Positions 24,655 through 34,168 of a DNA stretch of 64,000 nt are shown one piece after another. The stretch is from positions 85,992-149,991 of the forward strand of contig DKCO01000055.1 in NCBI GenBank assembly GCA_002452215.1, in the 5' to 3' direction. The stretch's first letter is position 1; every line of letters starts with the position of its first letter. Origin of the DNA: Spirochaetales bacterium UBA6872. GTDB taxonomy: Bacteria; Spirochaetota; Spirochaetia; Sphaerochaetales; Sphaerochaetaceae. A program made the position numbers and the translations under genes. The notes under the pieces are model-generated. The model made no database searches, had not been told where the DNA came from, and worked only from the letters and a program-made list of their open reading frames with translations.

Positions 24655-26007
24655 ATGAGTGAAAAAGAAACATACAATGATTTTTTCGCAAATACAAAAC
24701 CCGTAAGGCTTTTCTTCAAAGCGTCTATTCCTGGTGCGATTGGTATGCTTGCATCGAATATCTATTATCTTTGTGAGTCGTTGATTGTAGGTCGTGTTTT
24801 GGGAGATGATGCCTTTGCGGCTATGAATCTTGGGTTGCCATTTATTCTCATAACATTTGCGCTTGCGGATCTTGTTGGAGTAGGTTCCTCTGTTCACATT
24901 GCTATAAAAATGGGTGAGGGCAAGAGGGACGAAGCTGATAGAATATTTTCGTTGGCTGTAGTGTTGATTTTTGTTTTTACTTTTGTCATGTCAACTATAT
25001 TGCTAATATTTGCTCCTTCTTTTTTCCGCATCATGGGTGCGAATGCAAAAGTTTCTGATCTTGCTGTTGAGTATGTGAGAGTCTATTGCCTGTTTGCACC
25101 TATAACAGGTTTTGTTTTTGCTTTTGACAACTATCTAAGGATATGTGGAAAAGTGAGATTATCGATGTTGATAAACATATTCATGGCATTGGTCTGTGCA
25201 ATGTTTGAGTTCATTTTCATGCTAGGATTCCACCTTCCACTTGGCTATGCGGCTTTTGGCACAAGCCTCGGAATGTCCATTACAGCCTTGGTTCTTATTA
25301 TTCTTTTTTCTACAGGAAAGATGGCTTTGCATTTTCGCGTACCGCGTTTTAGATGGAACTATATTAAGGATATAATCGGGGCAGGTTTACCTGCTTTCCT
25401 TGGCAATATGGCGGGGCGAGTTATTTCTATATTGATGAATTTTCTTCTTCTCTCCATTGGAGGAACAGCATCCGTATCAATATATGGAATAGTGATGAAT
25501 ATCGATGCATTTGTAATTTGCATCCAATATGGCATATGTGACTCTTTACAACCAGCAGTGGGTTACAATTTTGGATCTCAAAATATGCATAGAGTTAAGG
25601 CTTTGGAAAGATGTTGTTATGGTGCATCTGCTATTATATCTGCTGTTTTTGGTGTTTTGATGCTATGTTTCAGCAAAAGCTTTGTGGTTCTATTCTTAGG
25701 CAATGGTATGGATGCAAATTTCATGAAAGAAGCATCCTTTGCTGTAGTGCTATATGCTTTGGCTTGCTTCGTCAGATGGTTTTCGTATGCGTCTCAAAGT
25801 TTCTTCTCTGCAATTGGCTATTCAAGATTGGCCGTTTTTCTGTCTGGCTTCGGCGCGTTTGTCTTTCCATTGATATCAATTCTCCTTCTTTGGCCTCTTT
25901 CTGTTAATGGTTTGTATCTGAATACAGCATTGACATCTTTGCTCTCAGCAATGCTCGCCATTGTTCTTTTGGGTAAGACAATTAGGTCTTTGAAACAAGC
26001 AAAGTAG
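24655..26007 (+). CDS. MATE-family multidrug/cation efflux transporter
   Basis: 450 residues from ATG 24655, with GAGAGG six bases upstream (an upstream ATG at 24637 lies too near the promoter). Twelve hydrophobic segments in two halves; the first half starts PVRLFFKASIPGAIGMLASN and has an ALADLVGVGSSVHIAIKMG loop typical of the family. It uses an ion gradient to export cationic compounds. The MerR-type dyad in its promoter points to control by the regulator at 21100-21921, on the other side of the island. Confidence 0.9.
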   Translation: MSEKETYNDFFANTKPVRLFFKASIPGAIGMLASNIYYLCESLIVGRVLGDDAFAAMNLGLPFILITFALADLVGVGSSVHIAIKMGEGKRDEADRIFSLAVVLIFVFTFVMSTILLIFAPSFFRIMGANAKVSDLAVEYVRVYCLFAPITGFVFAFDNYLRICGKVRLSMLINIFMALVCAMFEFIFMLGFHLPLGYAAFGTSLGMSITALVLIILFSTGKMALHFRVPRFRWNYIKDIIGAGLPAFLGNMAGRVISILMNFLLLSIGGTASVSIYGIVMNIDAFVICIQYGICDSLQPAVGYNFGSQNMHRVKALERCCYGASAIISAVFGVLMLCFSKSFVVLFLGNGMDANFMKEASFAVVLYALACFVRWFSYASQSFFSAIGYSRLAVFLSGFGAFVFPLISILLLWPLSVNGLYLNTALTSLLSAMLAIVLLGKTIRSLKQAK

Positions 26008-26086
26008 AGGGGTGATAAATGTAGTTTATGATTCGATTAGAGTGTTGAAAGATGGCTTTAGTTGGAGTATTCTAGATAGTGGTGTG

Positions 26087-26121
26087 TTGTGCCCCGTGCT
26101 TCATTAAAGGGTGGTGCACAA
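26087..26121 (+). promoter_or_regulatory. Inverted repeat upstream of nifJ
   Basis: TTGTGC (26087-26092) and GCACAA (26116-26121) flank CCC...GGG in the 150-base leader region of the oxidoreductase gene. It could be an operator or an mRNA hairpin; it does not fit the Rex consensus. Confidence 0.3.
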
Positions 26122-26157
26122 TATCTATAAACAATTTTTTATTGGAGTGTAATAAAA

Positions 26158-29100
26158 ATGGCAGACAAGAAAATGGTCACTATTGACGGAAATACTGCTG
26201 CTGCGCATATAGCATATGCATTCAGCGATGTAGCCGCAATTTACCCAATTACTCCATCCTCACCAATGGGAGAGTATTCAGAGCAGTGGTCTTCTGCAGG
26301 AAAGGAGAACCTTTGGGGAAAGAAAGTCGATATCATGGAAATGCAATCTGAGGCTGGTGCTGCAGGTGCTGTTCATGGATCTCTCGCTGCAGGTGCTTTG
26401 ACAACAACATTTACAGCATCTCAGGGTCTTTTGTTGATGATTCCTAATATGTACAAGATTGCAGGAGAGATGATTCCTACAGTATTCCATGTTTCAGCTA
26501 GAGCCTTGGCTGCTCAGTCTCTTTCTATTTTTGGAGATCATTCTGATGTAATGGCTTGTAGGAACACAGGGTTTGCAATGACTTGTGCATCATCAATCCA
26601 GGAGACAATGGATATTGCACTCGTTGCTCACCTTGCAACTCTTGAGTCGGAAGTTCCATTCCTTAATTTCTTTGATGGATTTAGAACATCACACGAGATT
26701 CAGAAAGTTGAAGAGATTTCATATGATGATATAAGAACTCTCGTCGATGAAAAGTATATCGAGAGGTTCAGATCCAGAGCTCAAAGACCAGAGCATCCAA
26801 TGACAAAGGTTGCAGCTCAGAACGAGGATGTTTACTTCCAGGGCAGGGAAACTGTCAACAAGTACTATGATGCTCTTCCTGAGATGGTTCAGAAGTACAT
26901 GGACAAAGTGGCATCAATTACAGGAAGACAGTATCATTTGTTCGACTATGTTGGTTCCCCAACTGCTGAGAATGTAGTAATCGTAATGGGATCTGCTGCA
27001 GATACTTTCGAGTGGGCTGTCAAATACCTCAATGAAAGAGGAGCAAATGTTGGTCTCTTGAAGGTGAGACTTTATAGACCATTCTCAGCTAAAGACATGG
27101 TTGCTGCTCTTCCAAAGTCAGTCAAGAAGATTGCTGTTCTCGACAGAACAAAGGAAATCGGAGCAACAGGAGAGCCTTTGTATCTTGATGTTGTCGCAGC
27201 TCTTGACCAGATGGACAGAAGAGGAATCAAAGTCATTGGTGGCAGATATGGCCTTTCTTCCAAGGACTTCACTCCAACTCATGCAAAGTCTGTATTTGAT
27301 TTCTTGGCAAAGGATGATGCTTGGCACAACTTTACAATCGGTATCGATGATGATGTCACTCATAGATCTATTCCTGTATCAGAGCCAATCAATGTTACTC
27401 CTGCTGGAGTTGTATCTTGCATGTTCTGGGGTCTTGGATCAGATGGTACAGTCGGTGCAAACAAGAACTCAATCAAGATTATTGGAGATAATACAAACCA
27501 GAAGGCTCAGGCTTACTTTGCATACGATTCAAAGAAATCTGGCGGTATTACAATTTCTCACCTGAGATTTGGTGAGGGTAACCTCGATATGCCATGGCTT
27601 ATTGACCATGCAGATTTCGTTGCTTGCCATAACCCAGCATACATCGGAAGATATGATATGCTATCAGCGCTTAAGACAGGTGGTGTTTTCCTTCTTAACT
27701 CTCCAGTTCCAACAGAGGAAGTATTTGATCATCTGACAAGAGAGATGCAAGAGCAGATTATTAACAAGAAGATCAGATTCTATTCAATTGATGCTCTGAA
27801 GATTGCTCAATCAGTTGGTCTTGGTTCAAGAATCAACACTGTCATGCAGGCTGCATTCTTTGCAATTGCTAATATTCTTCCACAAGATGAAGCAATCGCT
27901 CTCATCAAGAAGTACATCAAGAAGACTTTCTTGAAGAAGGGAGAGGATGTAGTTAACAAGAACTGGGCTGCAGTAGACGCAACAGCAGCTGCTCTTGTTG
28001 AAGTAAAGGTTCCTGAGAAGATTACAAAGAGCTATGAGCCAAAGAAGCTTATTCCAGAGAACGCTGATGAGTTTGCAAAGAATATCATCGAGCCAATCAT
28101 GCATCTAAAGGGCAACGATATCCCAGTTTCAAAGATGTCTTTCGACGGAAAGCTTCCTACTGGAACAGCTAAGCTTGAGAAGAGAGGAGTTGCAGCATTT
28201 GTTCCTCATTGGGATTCAACAAAGTGTATCCAGTGTAACCAGTGCGTGCAGTCATGTCCTCATGCTGCTATCAGATCAAAGCAGATCACTGTTGAGGATG
28301 TCGAGAAAGCTCCAGAAGGATTTACAGTAATCAAGTCCAATACAAAGAACGATAGAAACCTCCAGTTCAGGGTTCAAGTCTACATTGAGGATTGCCAGGG
28401 TTGTGGAGTTTGTATCGAAGCTTGTCCTGCAAAAGAGAAAGCTCTTTCATTTGTTTCTGCAGAGGCTGAGAGAGAGGCAGGCGAGGACGAGAGATGCGAA
28501 TACTTCGAGAATCTCACATGGGATAATCTTGATGGGCTTAACATGTCAACTGTTAAGGGCTTGAACTTCAAGCAGCCACTGTTTGAGTTCTCAGGAGCTT
28601 GTGCTGGTTGTGGAGAGACTCCTTATGTTAAGATGCTTTCGCAAATCTGTGGCGAGAGAGCAATTATTGCTAATGCAACAGGATGTTCTTCAATCTACTC
28701 AGGTACTTTCCCAACAATTCCTTACACAAAGAGAGCTGATGGAAGAGGTCCAGCATGGGGTAACTCACTTTTTGAAGACAATGCTGAGTATGGTCTTGGA
28801 ATGAGACTTGCTGTTGATTCAAACAGAAATCTTCTCAGATTGAAGACAGATGCACTTTTGGCAGCAGGATGCTCTGACGAGCTTAAGGCAGCTATCGAGA
28901 AGTGCTATAGTCTTTGGGATGATATTACAGAGGCTTCTATAACAGCTCAGAAGGAAGTCCAAGCTGTACTTGCAAAAGAGAAAGCAACAGATCAGAACAA
29001 GGAGCTTTTGGAGAAGATCGATGAGCTTAAGGATTACTTCTCAGAGAAAGATGTTCTTATCATCGGTGGTGATGGATGGGCATACGACATTGGCTACGGT

Positions 29101-29697
29101 GGTGTCGACCACGTAGTTGCATCTAGAAAGAATGTAACTATCCTCGTACTCGATACAGAAGTTTACTCCAACACAGGTGGACAAGCATCAAAGGCTACTC
29201 CTCTTGCAGCTGTTGCTAAGTTTGCAAACGCTGGAAAGAAGACTGGAAAGAAGAATATGGGCTTCATGTGTATGTCATATGGCCATGTATATGTTGCATC
29301 ATGTGCTCTTGGTTATAACAGACAGCAAGCTCAGAAGTGTTTGCAGGAAGCTGTTGCTTACAAGGGACCTTCAATTGTCTTCTGCTATGCTCCATGTATA
29401 AACCATGGAATCAACATGCGCTATTCGCAAGTTGAGGCAAAGAAGGCTGTTGAGGCAGGTTATTGGCCACTTTACAGATTCAATCCAACTCTTGAGGAAG
29501 GAAAGAAGTTTGTATGGGAGACAAAGCCAGCAACAGGTGATTATGAGACATTTATCAAAGGTGAGGTCAGATATGCCTCTCTCTACAAGACAAACCCAGA
29601 GCATGCAGATGAGCTGTTTGAGAAATCTGCTGAGGATGCAAAGGCAAGACTTGAGTTCTATCAGAGATGTGGACAGGTCTTGGGCGAGATCTTATAA
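26158..29697 (+). CDS. nifJ: Pyruvate:ferredoxin (flavodoxin) oxidoreductase, single chain
   Basis: 1179 residues, full length for the homodimeric enzyme that converts pyruvate and CoA to acetyl-CoA, CO2 and reduced ferredoxin. Domains in order: TPP-binding pyrimidine domain from residue 1 (YPITPSSPMGEYSEQW), domain III with the gamma-like region, then two 4Fe-4S motifs CIQCNQCVQSCP and CQGCGVCIEACP at about 690-760, CAGCGETPY near 817, and the TPP pyrophosphate site GGDGWAYDIGYGG near 970 followed by YSNTGGQASKATP. Codon use is strongly biased, consistent with high expression. It is the central enzyme of fermentation here. A strong terminator follows. Confidence 0.97.
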   Translation: MADKKMVTIDGNTAAAHIAYAFSDVAAIYPITPSSPMGEYSEQWSSAGKENLWGKKVDIMEMQSEAGAAGAVHGSLAAGALTTTFTASQGLLLMIPNMYKIAGEMIPTVFHVSARALAAQSLSIFGDHSDVMACRNTGFAMTCASSIQETMDIALVAHLATLESEVPFLNFFDGFRTSHEIQKVEEISYDDIRTLVDEKYIERFRSRAQRPEHPMTKVAAQNEDVYFQGRETVNKYYDALPEMVQKYMDKVASITGRQYHLFDYVGSPTAENVVIVMGSAADTFEWAVKYLNERGANVGLLKVRLYRPFSAKDMVAALPKSVKKIAVLDRTKEIGATGEPLYLDVVAALDQMDRRGIKVIGGRYGLSSKDFTPTHAKSVFDFLAKDDAWHNFTIGIDDDVTHRSIPVSEPINVTPAGVVSCMFWGLGSDGTVGANKNSIKIIGDNTNQKAQAYFAYDSKKSGGITISHLRFGEGNLDMPWLIDHADFVACHNPAYIGRYDMLSALKTGGVFLLNSPVPTEEVFDHLTREMQEQIINKKIRFYSIDALKIAQSVGLGSRINTVMQAAFFAIANILPQDEAIALIKKYIKKTFLKKGEDVVNKNWAAVDATAAALVEVKVPEKITKSYEPKKLIPENADEFAKNIIEPIMHLKGNDIPVSKMSFDGKLPTGTAKLEKRGVAAFVPHWDSTKCIQCNQCVQSCPHAAIRSKQITVEDVEKAPEGFTVIKSNTKNDRNLQFRVQVYIEDCQGCGVCIEACPAKEKALSFVSAEAEREAGEDERCEYFENLTWDNLDGLNMSTVKGLNFKQPLFEFSGACAGCGETPYVKMLSQICGERAIIANATGCSSIYSGTFPTIPYTKRADGRGPAWGNSLFEDNAEYGLGMRLAVDSNRNLLRLKTDALLAAGCSDELKAAIEKCYSLWDDITEASITAQKEVQAVLAKEKATDQNKELLEKIDELKDYFSEKDVLIIGGDGWAYDIGYGGVDHVVASRKNVTILVLDTEVYSNTGGQASKATPLAAVAKFANAGKKTGKKNMGFMCMSYGHVYVASCALGYNRQQAQKCLQEAVAYKGPSIVFCYAPCINHGINMRYSQVEAKKAVEAGYWPLYRFNPTLEEGKKFVWETKPATGDYETFIKGEVRYASLYKTNPEHADELFEKSAEDAKARLEFYQRCGQVLGEIL

Positions 29698-29719
29698 GGA
29701 TTATCAATCTTGGGTTTAC

Positions 29720-29747
29720 AGGGCTAGGCTTCGGTCTAGCCCTTTCT
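29720..29747 (+). terminator. Intrinsic terminator of nifJ
   Basis: AGGGCTAG (29720-29727) pairs with CTAGCCCT (29736-29743), followed by TTCTT. The 240 bases after it, up to 29987, hold nothing recognised. Confidence 0.85.
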
Positions 29748-29987
29748 TGATTTTCATTAATTGCTCCAAATGCGGAAATTGGTCTTACAACTAATAATGA
29801 GTCAGCCATTGAGTGTATACAATACGATAAAATATGATGGCATCAAAACCATGAATAACATGATTGATATGATTTATCTGTGCTTCATAATTCCTCTGCT
29901 TGGAAGACATTATTAACAAAATCAGACTACTGATGCTTCTCCTTTTGCCAATAATTATACACGAAGAGTTTGCGAGGAAATTTAGTT

Positions 29988-31577
29988 TTACAAAATCTCT
30001 TCTTTCCACTCATCAATGTTTTTCTCTCTTGATGAGAAGTTTATTCCAACAAGGTGAACTGTCTTTATCTTTTTATCTGCATCGAATTGATTTGCATATC
30101 CTTTGTCATGGATTTGCCTGAGAGCTGTATCAGCAGACTGGTCAAGCTTGAATTCAAAGACATAGATGTTTTTATCTGTCTTCAGGATTGCATCTACACG
30201 ACCATTCTTAGTTTCTATCTCATTGCCAATCTCAGCACCAAGAGCTTTCATTGAGGAAAAGAAGATAGAACTGTAATAGAGTTCATTTGCATGCTTTGCT
30301 AAGTCATATGGAATTGCTTCATATATAGACTTCAATCTCTCAATTGCTTCGCTTGTTCTTCCATCGGCAAAGCATTTTGCTATCTTGGATTCAGCAAATA
30401 CTTTCTCAGACTGTTTTCCACCATAAAGAGCAATGATGCTTTTGGAATATGCTTCAGAAACCTCTTTGTTTGGAAAATCCAAAAGAAGAAGAGATGAGTC
30501 ATCTGGATCAATGCCTGTTATTGTTAGATATCCTGTCTGAAATAACAAAGAACGGTATTCAGAAGAAGTAACATCACTTGATGCCATTTCAAGAATATCG
30601 AATGATGTGATATCTCCTTTGTTAATAGCTCTAGCGACATCTTTTGAAATATCGAACCTGACTTTCTTAGCAACTTCCATCAATAACATCATATTGCCAG
30701 AGTCAATCCAATAGTTGTTGAGATCTATGCCTCCATCGGAGAAGAAGTTTCCTATTGATACTGGGTTGTACAAAGCATTTTTCTGTCTTGGAGTGAATCT
30801 GTAGCCATCATATTTTCTTGCAAGCACAGCTAGATATTCTTTACGTGTCATGCCGGAATCTGATATTCCCTTTTCAATGTACTCTGCAAAAAAATGGCTA
30901 AGCTCATCCTCTGTATAGCCAAAGAGTGTCGAATACTCTTCACTCATCGATATATCTCTTAGGTTGTTCATTGATGAGAATATGCTGACTTTGGAAAACT
31001 TGGTTACACCCGTGATGAAGGCAAAATGAATGCGTGCAGATGCAGCTTTGATTACTTCAAAGAAGCCTCTAAGTACATCTCTCATTTCTTCAACATTAGG
31101 ATTGTATATATTAGAGGAGAGAATCTTATCATATTCGTCGATTAGAACTACTAAATTGCTTTTTTCAGATATGCTCAGAAGCAAATCATTCCAAACATCA
31201 TAGTATGTGCATCTTTCATTATATTCAACAGAATATTCTTTGGAGATTCTTTTGGCTTCTCTTTTTAGGCTCTCTTTCAATTCATCAGCATCTTTTGCCT
31301 GTATCTTTCCGAAATCAATATGGATTATTGGATATTCTTTCCAGTCATAGCCTCTGTCATATATCTTCAGACCTTTGAAGAGTTCTTTTTTCCCTTGGAA
31401 TATTGCTTCAAGCGTCGAGATTGTCAAAGTCTTGCCAAAGCGGCGAGGGCGAGAGCAGAAGAAATAGGTGCTACCACTTGTTATGAGATTATAGAGAATG
31501 TCTGTCTTATCGACATAGATATTCTCTGATTCAATTAACTTGGCAAACGTACCATTACCTACTTCAATCTTCTTCAT
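29988..31577 (-). CDS. AAA-ATPase-like DUF1703 protein with PD-(D/E)XK nuclease-like domain
   Basis: 529 residues from ATG 31577. The P-loop variant RPRRFGKT is at residues 43-50 (CSRPRRFGKTLTISTLEAIF), Walker B is VVLIDEYDKIL, and the C-terminal VDAILKTDKNIYVFEFKLD matches a PD-(D/E)XK core. The family is found in large numbers in anaerobes of gut and mouth; its role is unknown, with mobile-element or defence functions proposed. TAGAAT preceded by TGC ends seven bases before the ATG and there is no ribosome binding site, so the message may be leaderless. It reads alone. Confidence 0.9.
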   Translation of the reverse strand: MKKIEVGNGTFAKLIESENIYVDKTDILYNLITSGSTYFFCSRPRRFGKTLTISTLEAIFQGKKELFKGLKIYDRGYDWKEYPIIHIDFGKIQAKDADELKESLKREAKRISKEYSVEYNERCTYYDVWNDLLLSISEKSNLVVLIDEYDKILSSNIYNPNVEEMRDVLRGFFEVIKAASARIHFAFITGVTKFSKVSIFSSMNNLRDISMSEEYSTLFGYTEDELSHFFAEYIEKGISDSGMTRKEYLAVLARKYDGYRFTPRQKNALYNPVSIGNFFSDGGIDLNNYWIDSGNMMLLMEVAKKVRFDISKDVARAINKGDITSFDILEMASSDVTSSEYRSLLFQTGYLTITGIDPDDSSLLLLDFPNKEVSEAYSKSIIALYGGKQSEKVFAESKIAKCFADGRTSEAIERLKSIYEAIPYDLAKHANELYYSSIFFSSMKALGAEIGNEIETKNGRVDAILKTDKNIYVFEFKLDQSADTALRQIHDKGYANQFDADKKIKTVHLVGINFSSREKNIDEWKEEIL

Positions 31578-31642
31578 ACTTCTTATTCTAGCATAGAACA
31601 ATGTGAATATATACTTTAAGGGAAAGTTGTTTTCGGACATAA

Positions 31643-31678
31643 AAATGGACTATCTATATAGTCGTAGGTAGTCCATTT
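31643..31678 (-). terminator. Intrinsic terminator of the pectin operon
   Basis: AAATGGACTA (31643-31652) pairs with TAGTCCATTT (31669-31678); on the minus strand the stem is followed by TTTTTATG. Confidence 0.75.
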
Positions 31679-31694
31679 CGAGTTTTTGTTATTT

Positions 31695-32831
31695 TTACAA
31701 CAGATTGTTCTCTATATAATCGAAGTTCCAATCATATCCGAGGCCTGGTGTACTAGGCAAGATAACATTGCCATCATCATCCATCTTGTCATATATGCTA
31801 TTGAGCCAAGCGCTTGGTTTTTCATAATCCAGGAATGGATGCAACAGTCCTCTTTCATAATACTTTCCATCTATTCCCATCGACGCTAGAAGATGGAGGT
31901 TTCCAATGTGGTTGCCATGCATCTCTACGCTCATTCCATTGGCTTCATAAAGATGTATTGTCTTTAAGCATGATGTTATTCCACCACAAGTCAAAGCTCC
32001 TGCACGTCCTATATCAGAAGCACCGTTGTGAATCCAGTTTGCTCTTGTGTAATATTTGCCTTCCGCCGTCTCAGGGCCACAAATAGGAGTGGATGTGTGG
32101 CTTGTCAGGAATTTGTAGCTAAGCTCCGAGTGTTCATCCATAGGTTCTTCAAGCCAAAGGAAGTTCAAGCTTTCAAGCCCTTTTGCAAGCCGAAGAGCCT
32201 CTTCTCTAGAGTAGTAGTGGTAAGGATCCAGCATCAAAGGGACATCCGGTCCGACAGCTTCTCTGACAAGACGGCAAGCTTCGAGATCCATATCTACGCT
32301 TGGCTCTGGAATAATTGGAGGCATCCAAGTATGTATCTTGATTGCTTTGTATCCCTTTTTGATTAGCTTCAATGCATAGTCTGCATATGCTTGAGGAGTG
32401 TTTAGGCCGCCTTCAAAATCATCGCCGACCATAATCGATCCATAGCAAGGTACTTTATCTCGATAAGCACCGATAATCTTGTAGACTGGAAGATTAAGAA
32501 TTTGACCACAAAGATCCCATAGCGCACAATCGATAGCGCATAGAGTTCTTTCATTGAGCTCTGTCTGTAGTCTTTGATATTGCAAAAGTCGTCTGTAGAT
32601 TTTCTCTCTGTATAAAGGATCTTCCCCAACAAGAATCTGTTTGCATCCTCCAAGAACAACGCTCTTGACCATGGGGCCTGTGTATCTGCCAATAAAACCT
32701 TCATCGGTTGAAATTTCAAGAATCGATTGCTTTGCATCATGCTCTTTTCCTGGATGCGAATGGAATTCTCCATCTCTGACCATTCTTGAAACCACATGGA
32801 TTTCCTTGATTTGTACATCGATTATTTTCAT
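31695..32831 (-). CDS. Mandelate racemase/muconate lactonizing (enolase) superfamily sugar-acid dehydratase
   Basis: 378 residues, the normal length. The capping domain is at 1-130. In the barrel, KIH (in AIKIHTW) is the second-strand base position; metal ligands are Asp in MLDPYHYY, Glu in WLEEPMDEH and Glu in CGPETAEG; EMHGNHIGN supplies the late His. This pattern fits acid-sugar dehydratases and epimerases of the mandelate racemase group; the KxH variant and the substrate cannot be settled. It is the last gene of the four-gene operon with GH28 and GH105, so a uronic or aldonic acid from pectin is the likely substrate. Confidence 0.88.
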   Translation of the reverse strand: MKIIDVQIKEIHVVSRMVRDGEFHSHPGKEHDAKQSILEISTDEGFIGRYTGPMVKSVVLGGCKQILVGEDPLYREKIYRRLLQYQRLQTELNERTLCAIDCALWDLCGQILNLPVYKIIGAYRDKVPCYGSIMVGDDFEGGLNTPQAYADYALKLIKKGYKAIKIHTWMPPIIPEPSVDMDLEACRLVREAVGPDVPLMLDPYHYYSREEALRLAKGLESLNFLWLEEPMDEHSELSYKFLTSHTSTPICGPETAEGKYYTRANWIHNGASDIGRAGALTCGGITSCLKTIHLYEANGMSVEMHGNHIGNLHLLASMGIDGKYYERGLLHPFLDYEKPSAWLNSIYDKMDDDGNVILPSTPGLGYDWNFDYIENNLL

Positions 32832-32842
32832 GTTTTCTCCTA

Positions 32843-34168
32843 TTAGTTTTCAAATAGTATTGGTGGATCGACATTTACGGATGTGTTTTCCACTTTAACA
32901 TCAGCATTTATTATCCTTATTCCCTTGTATGTCGATGTAGGGATTCCCTTGAACATCTCAATCTCGAAAACCTCTGGGTTTGAATCATCGACCTTTAATG
33001 AGCAATTCTTTATCACAACATTTTCTATAGGCATCTCTGGAAGCCCTGCGATAAATCCAGCGCTTTTTGAATTAATTGATTTTATATTTTCTATGGTTAT
33101 ATTGCTAATAGATGGTGTTGAACTTGTGATTGGCTGTTTTTCTAAAGAGTATAGCTTTTCATCATCTGAGCCCCACTTGTAGTACATGTTTATTGTGATA
33201 GGGCAAATCGTATCTTCCATATAGACATTCGATATTTTTATGTTCGAGATTTTTCCGCCTCGTCCTCTTCTTGTTTTTATCCTGATTCCGCGATCTGTTC
33301 CAAAGAATTTACAATCGGATACGTCGATGTTTTCAAAGCCTGATGCGGTTTCCGAGCCGATTACAAAGCCTCCATGTGCTTTTTTTACAGTACAGTTTTT
33401 TATAACTACGTTCTTTGTCGGGCTGTTGGCTTTTATGCCTTGATCGCCACTCCCACTTTTGAGTGCAATGCCATCATCGCCGACATCTACGATACAATCT
33501 TCGATTTTAATATCTGTAGAGCTTTCTATATCCATTCCGTCTGTATTAGGTGTTTCATATGGATTTATAATATTGACGTTCCTGACTGTAATATTCGAGC
33601 TGTAGATTGGGTGGAATGTCCAAAATGGACTGTTGATCAATGAAAAATCCTCAAGTAACACATTTGAGCTTTTGTATATCTGTAGCATAGTAGGTCGCAA
33701 GAACTGTGTTTGTCTTCCACCTCCGCCACCTGGCTGGCTCTTGTAATCAGGATTCAATAGAGCAAAGCTCTTTTCTATATCCGTTACAGGCTCTTGCTGT
33801 TCAGCACGTCTGTAATATATATAATCCCACCAAGTTTTGCCATTACCATCCAAGCATCCTTTTCCTGTGATTTTCACATTATGAGCATTATTGATGAAGA
33901 TCAAAGGGTGCATAGCATAGCAATCAACACCTTCCCAACGAGTAAAGACTGGAGGGTAGGCATCAAATGAATCTACGAACTCGAGTCTTGCTCCATCCTC
34001 AAAATGCAAATGAGAATCAGAAGGGATATCGATGCCACTTGTCTTTATTGCCATAGCTGGAAAAATGACCCGTCCTTTGCCTTGCATCTCAATAAGTGCT
34101 TTGTTGATAATCGATGAAGCATCATCGCATTTAATGTCTCCAAACTCGGTTATATACCTATCTTTCAT
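32843..34168 (-). CDS. Glycoside hydrolase family 28, intracellular (exo-)polygalacturonase
   Basis: 441 residues in a right-handed beta-helix. The family motifs are in order: NTDGMDIESS, GDDGIALKSG (catalytic Asp residues), the GGFVIGSE segment at the position of the His motif, and DRGIRIKTRRGRGG. The His of the usual G-G-H-G motif is not obvious, as in some exo-acting members. There is no signal peptide, so it acts in the cytoplasm on imported oligogalacturonides or rhamnogalacturonan pieces. It overlaps the GH105 gene by four bases. Confidence 0.92.
   Translation of the reverse strand: MKDRYITEFGDIKCDDASSIINKALIEMQGKGRVIFPAMAIKTSGIDIPSDSHLHFEDGARLEFVDSFDAYPPVFTRWEGVDCYAMHPLIFINNAHNVKITGKGCLDGNGKTWWDYIYYRRAEQQEPVTDIEKSFALLNPDYKSQPGGGGGRQTQFLRPTMLQIYKSSNVLLEDFSLINSPFWTFHPIYSSNITVRNVNIINPYETPNTDGMDIESSTDIKIEDCIVDVGDDGIALKSGSGDQGIKANSPTKNVVIKNCTVKKAHGGFVIGSETASGFENIDVSDCKFFGTDRGIRIKTRRGRGGKISNIKISNVYMEDTICPITINMYYKWGSDDEKLYSLEKQPITSSTPSISNITIENIKSINSKSAGFIAGLPEMPIENVVIKNCSLKVDDSNPEVFEIEMFKGIPTSTYKGIRIINADVKVENTSVNVDPPILFEN

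Noticed and set aside
26087..26121. Rex operator upstream of nifJ
   Set aside because: The arms TTGTGC/GCACAA are 23 bases apart instead of forming the compact 18-bp Rex dyad.
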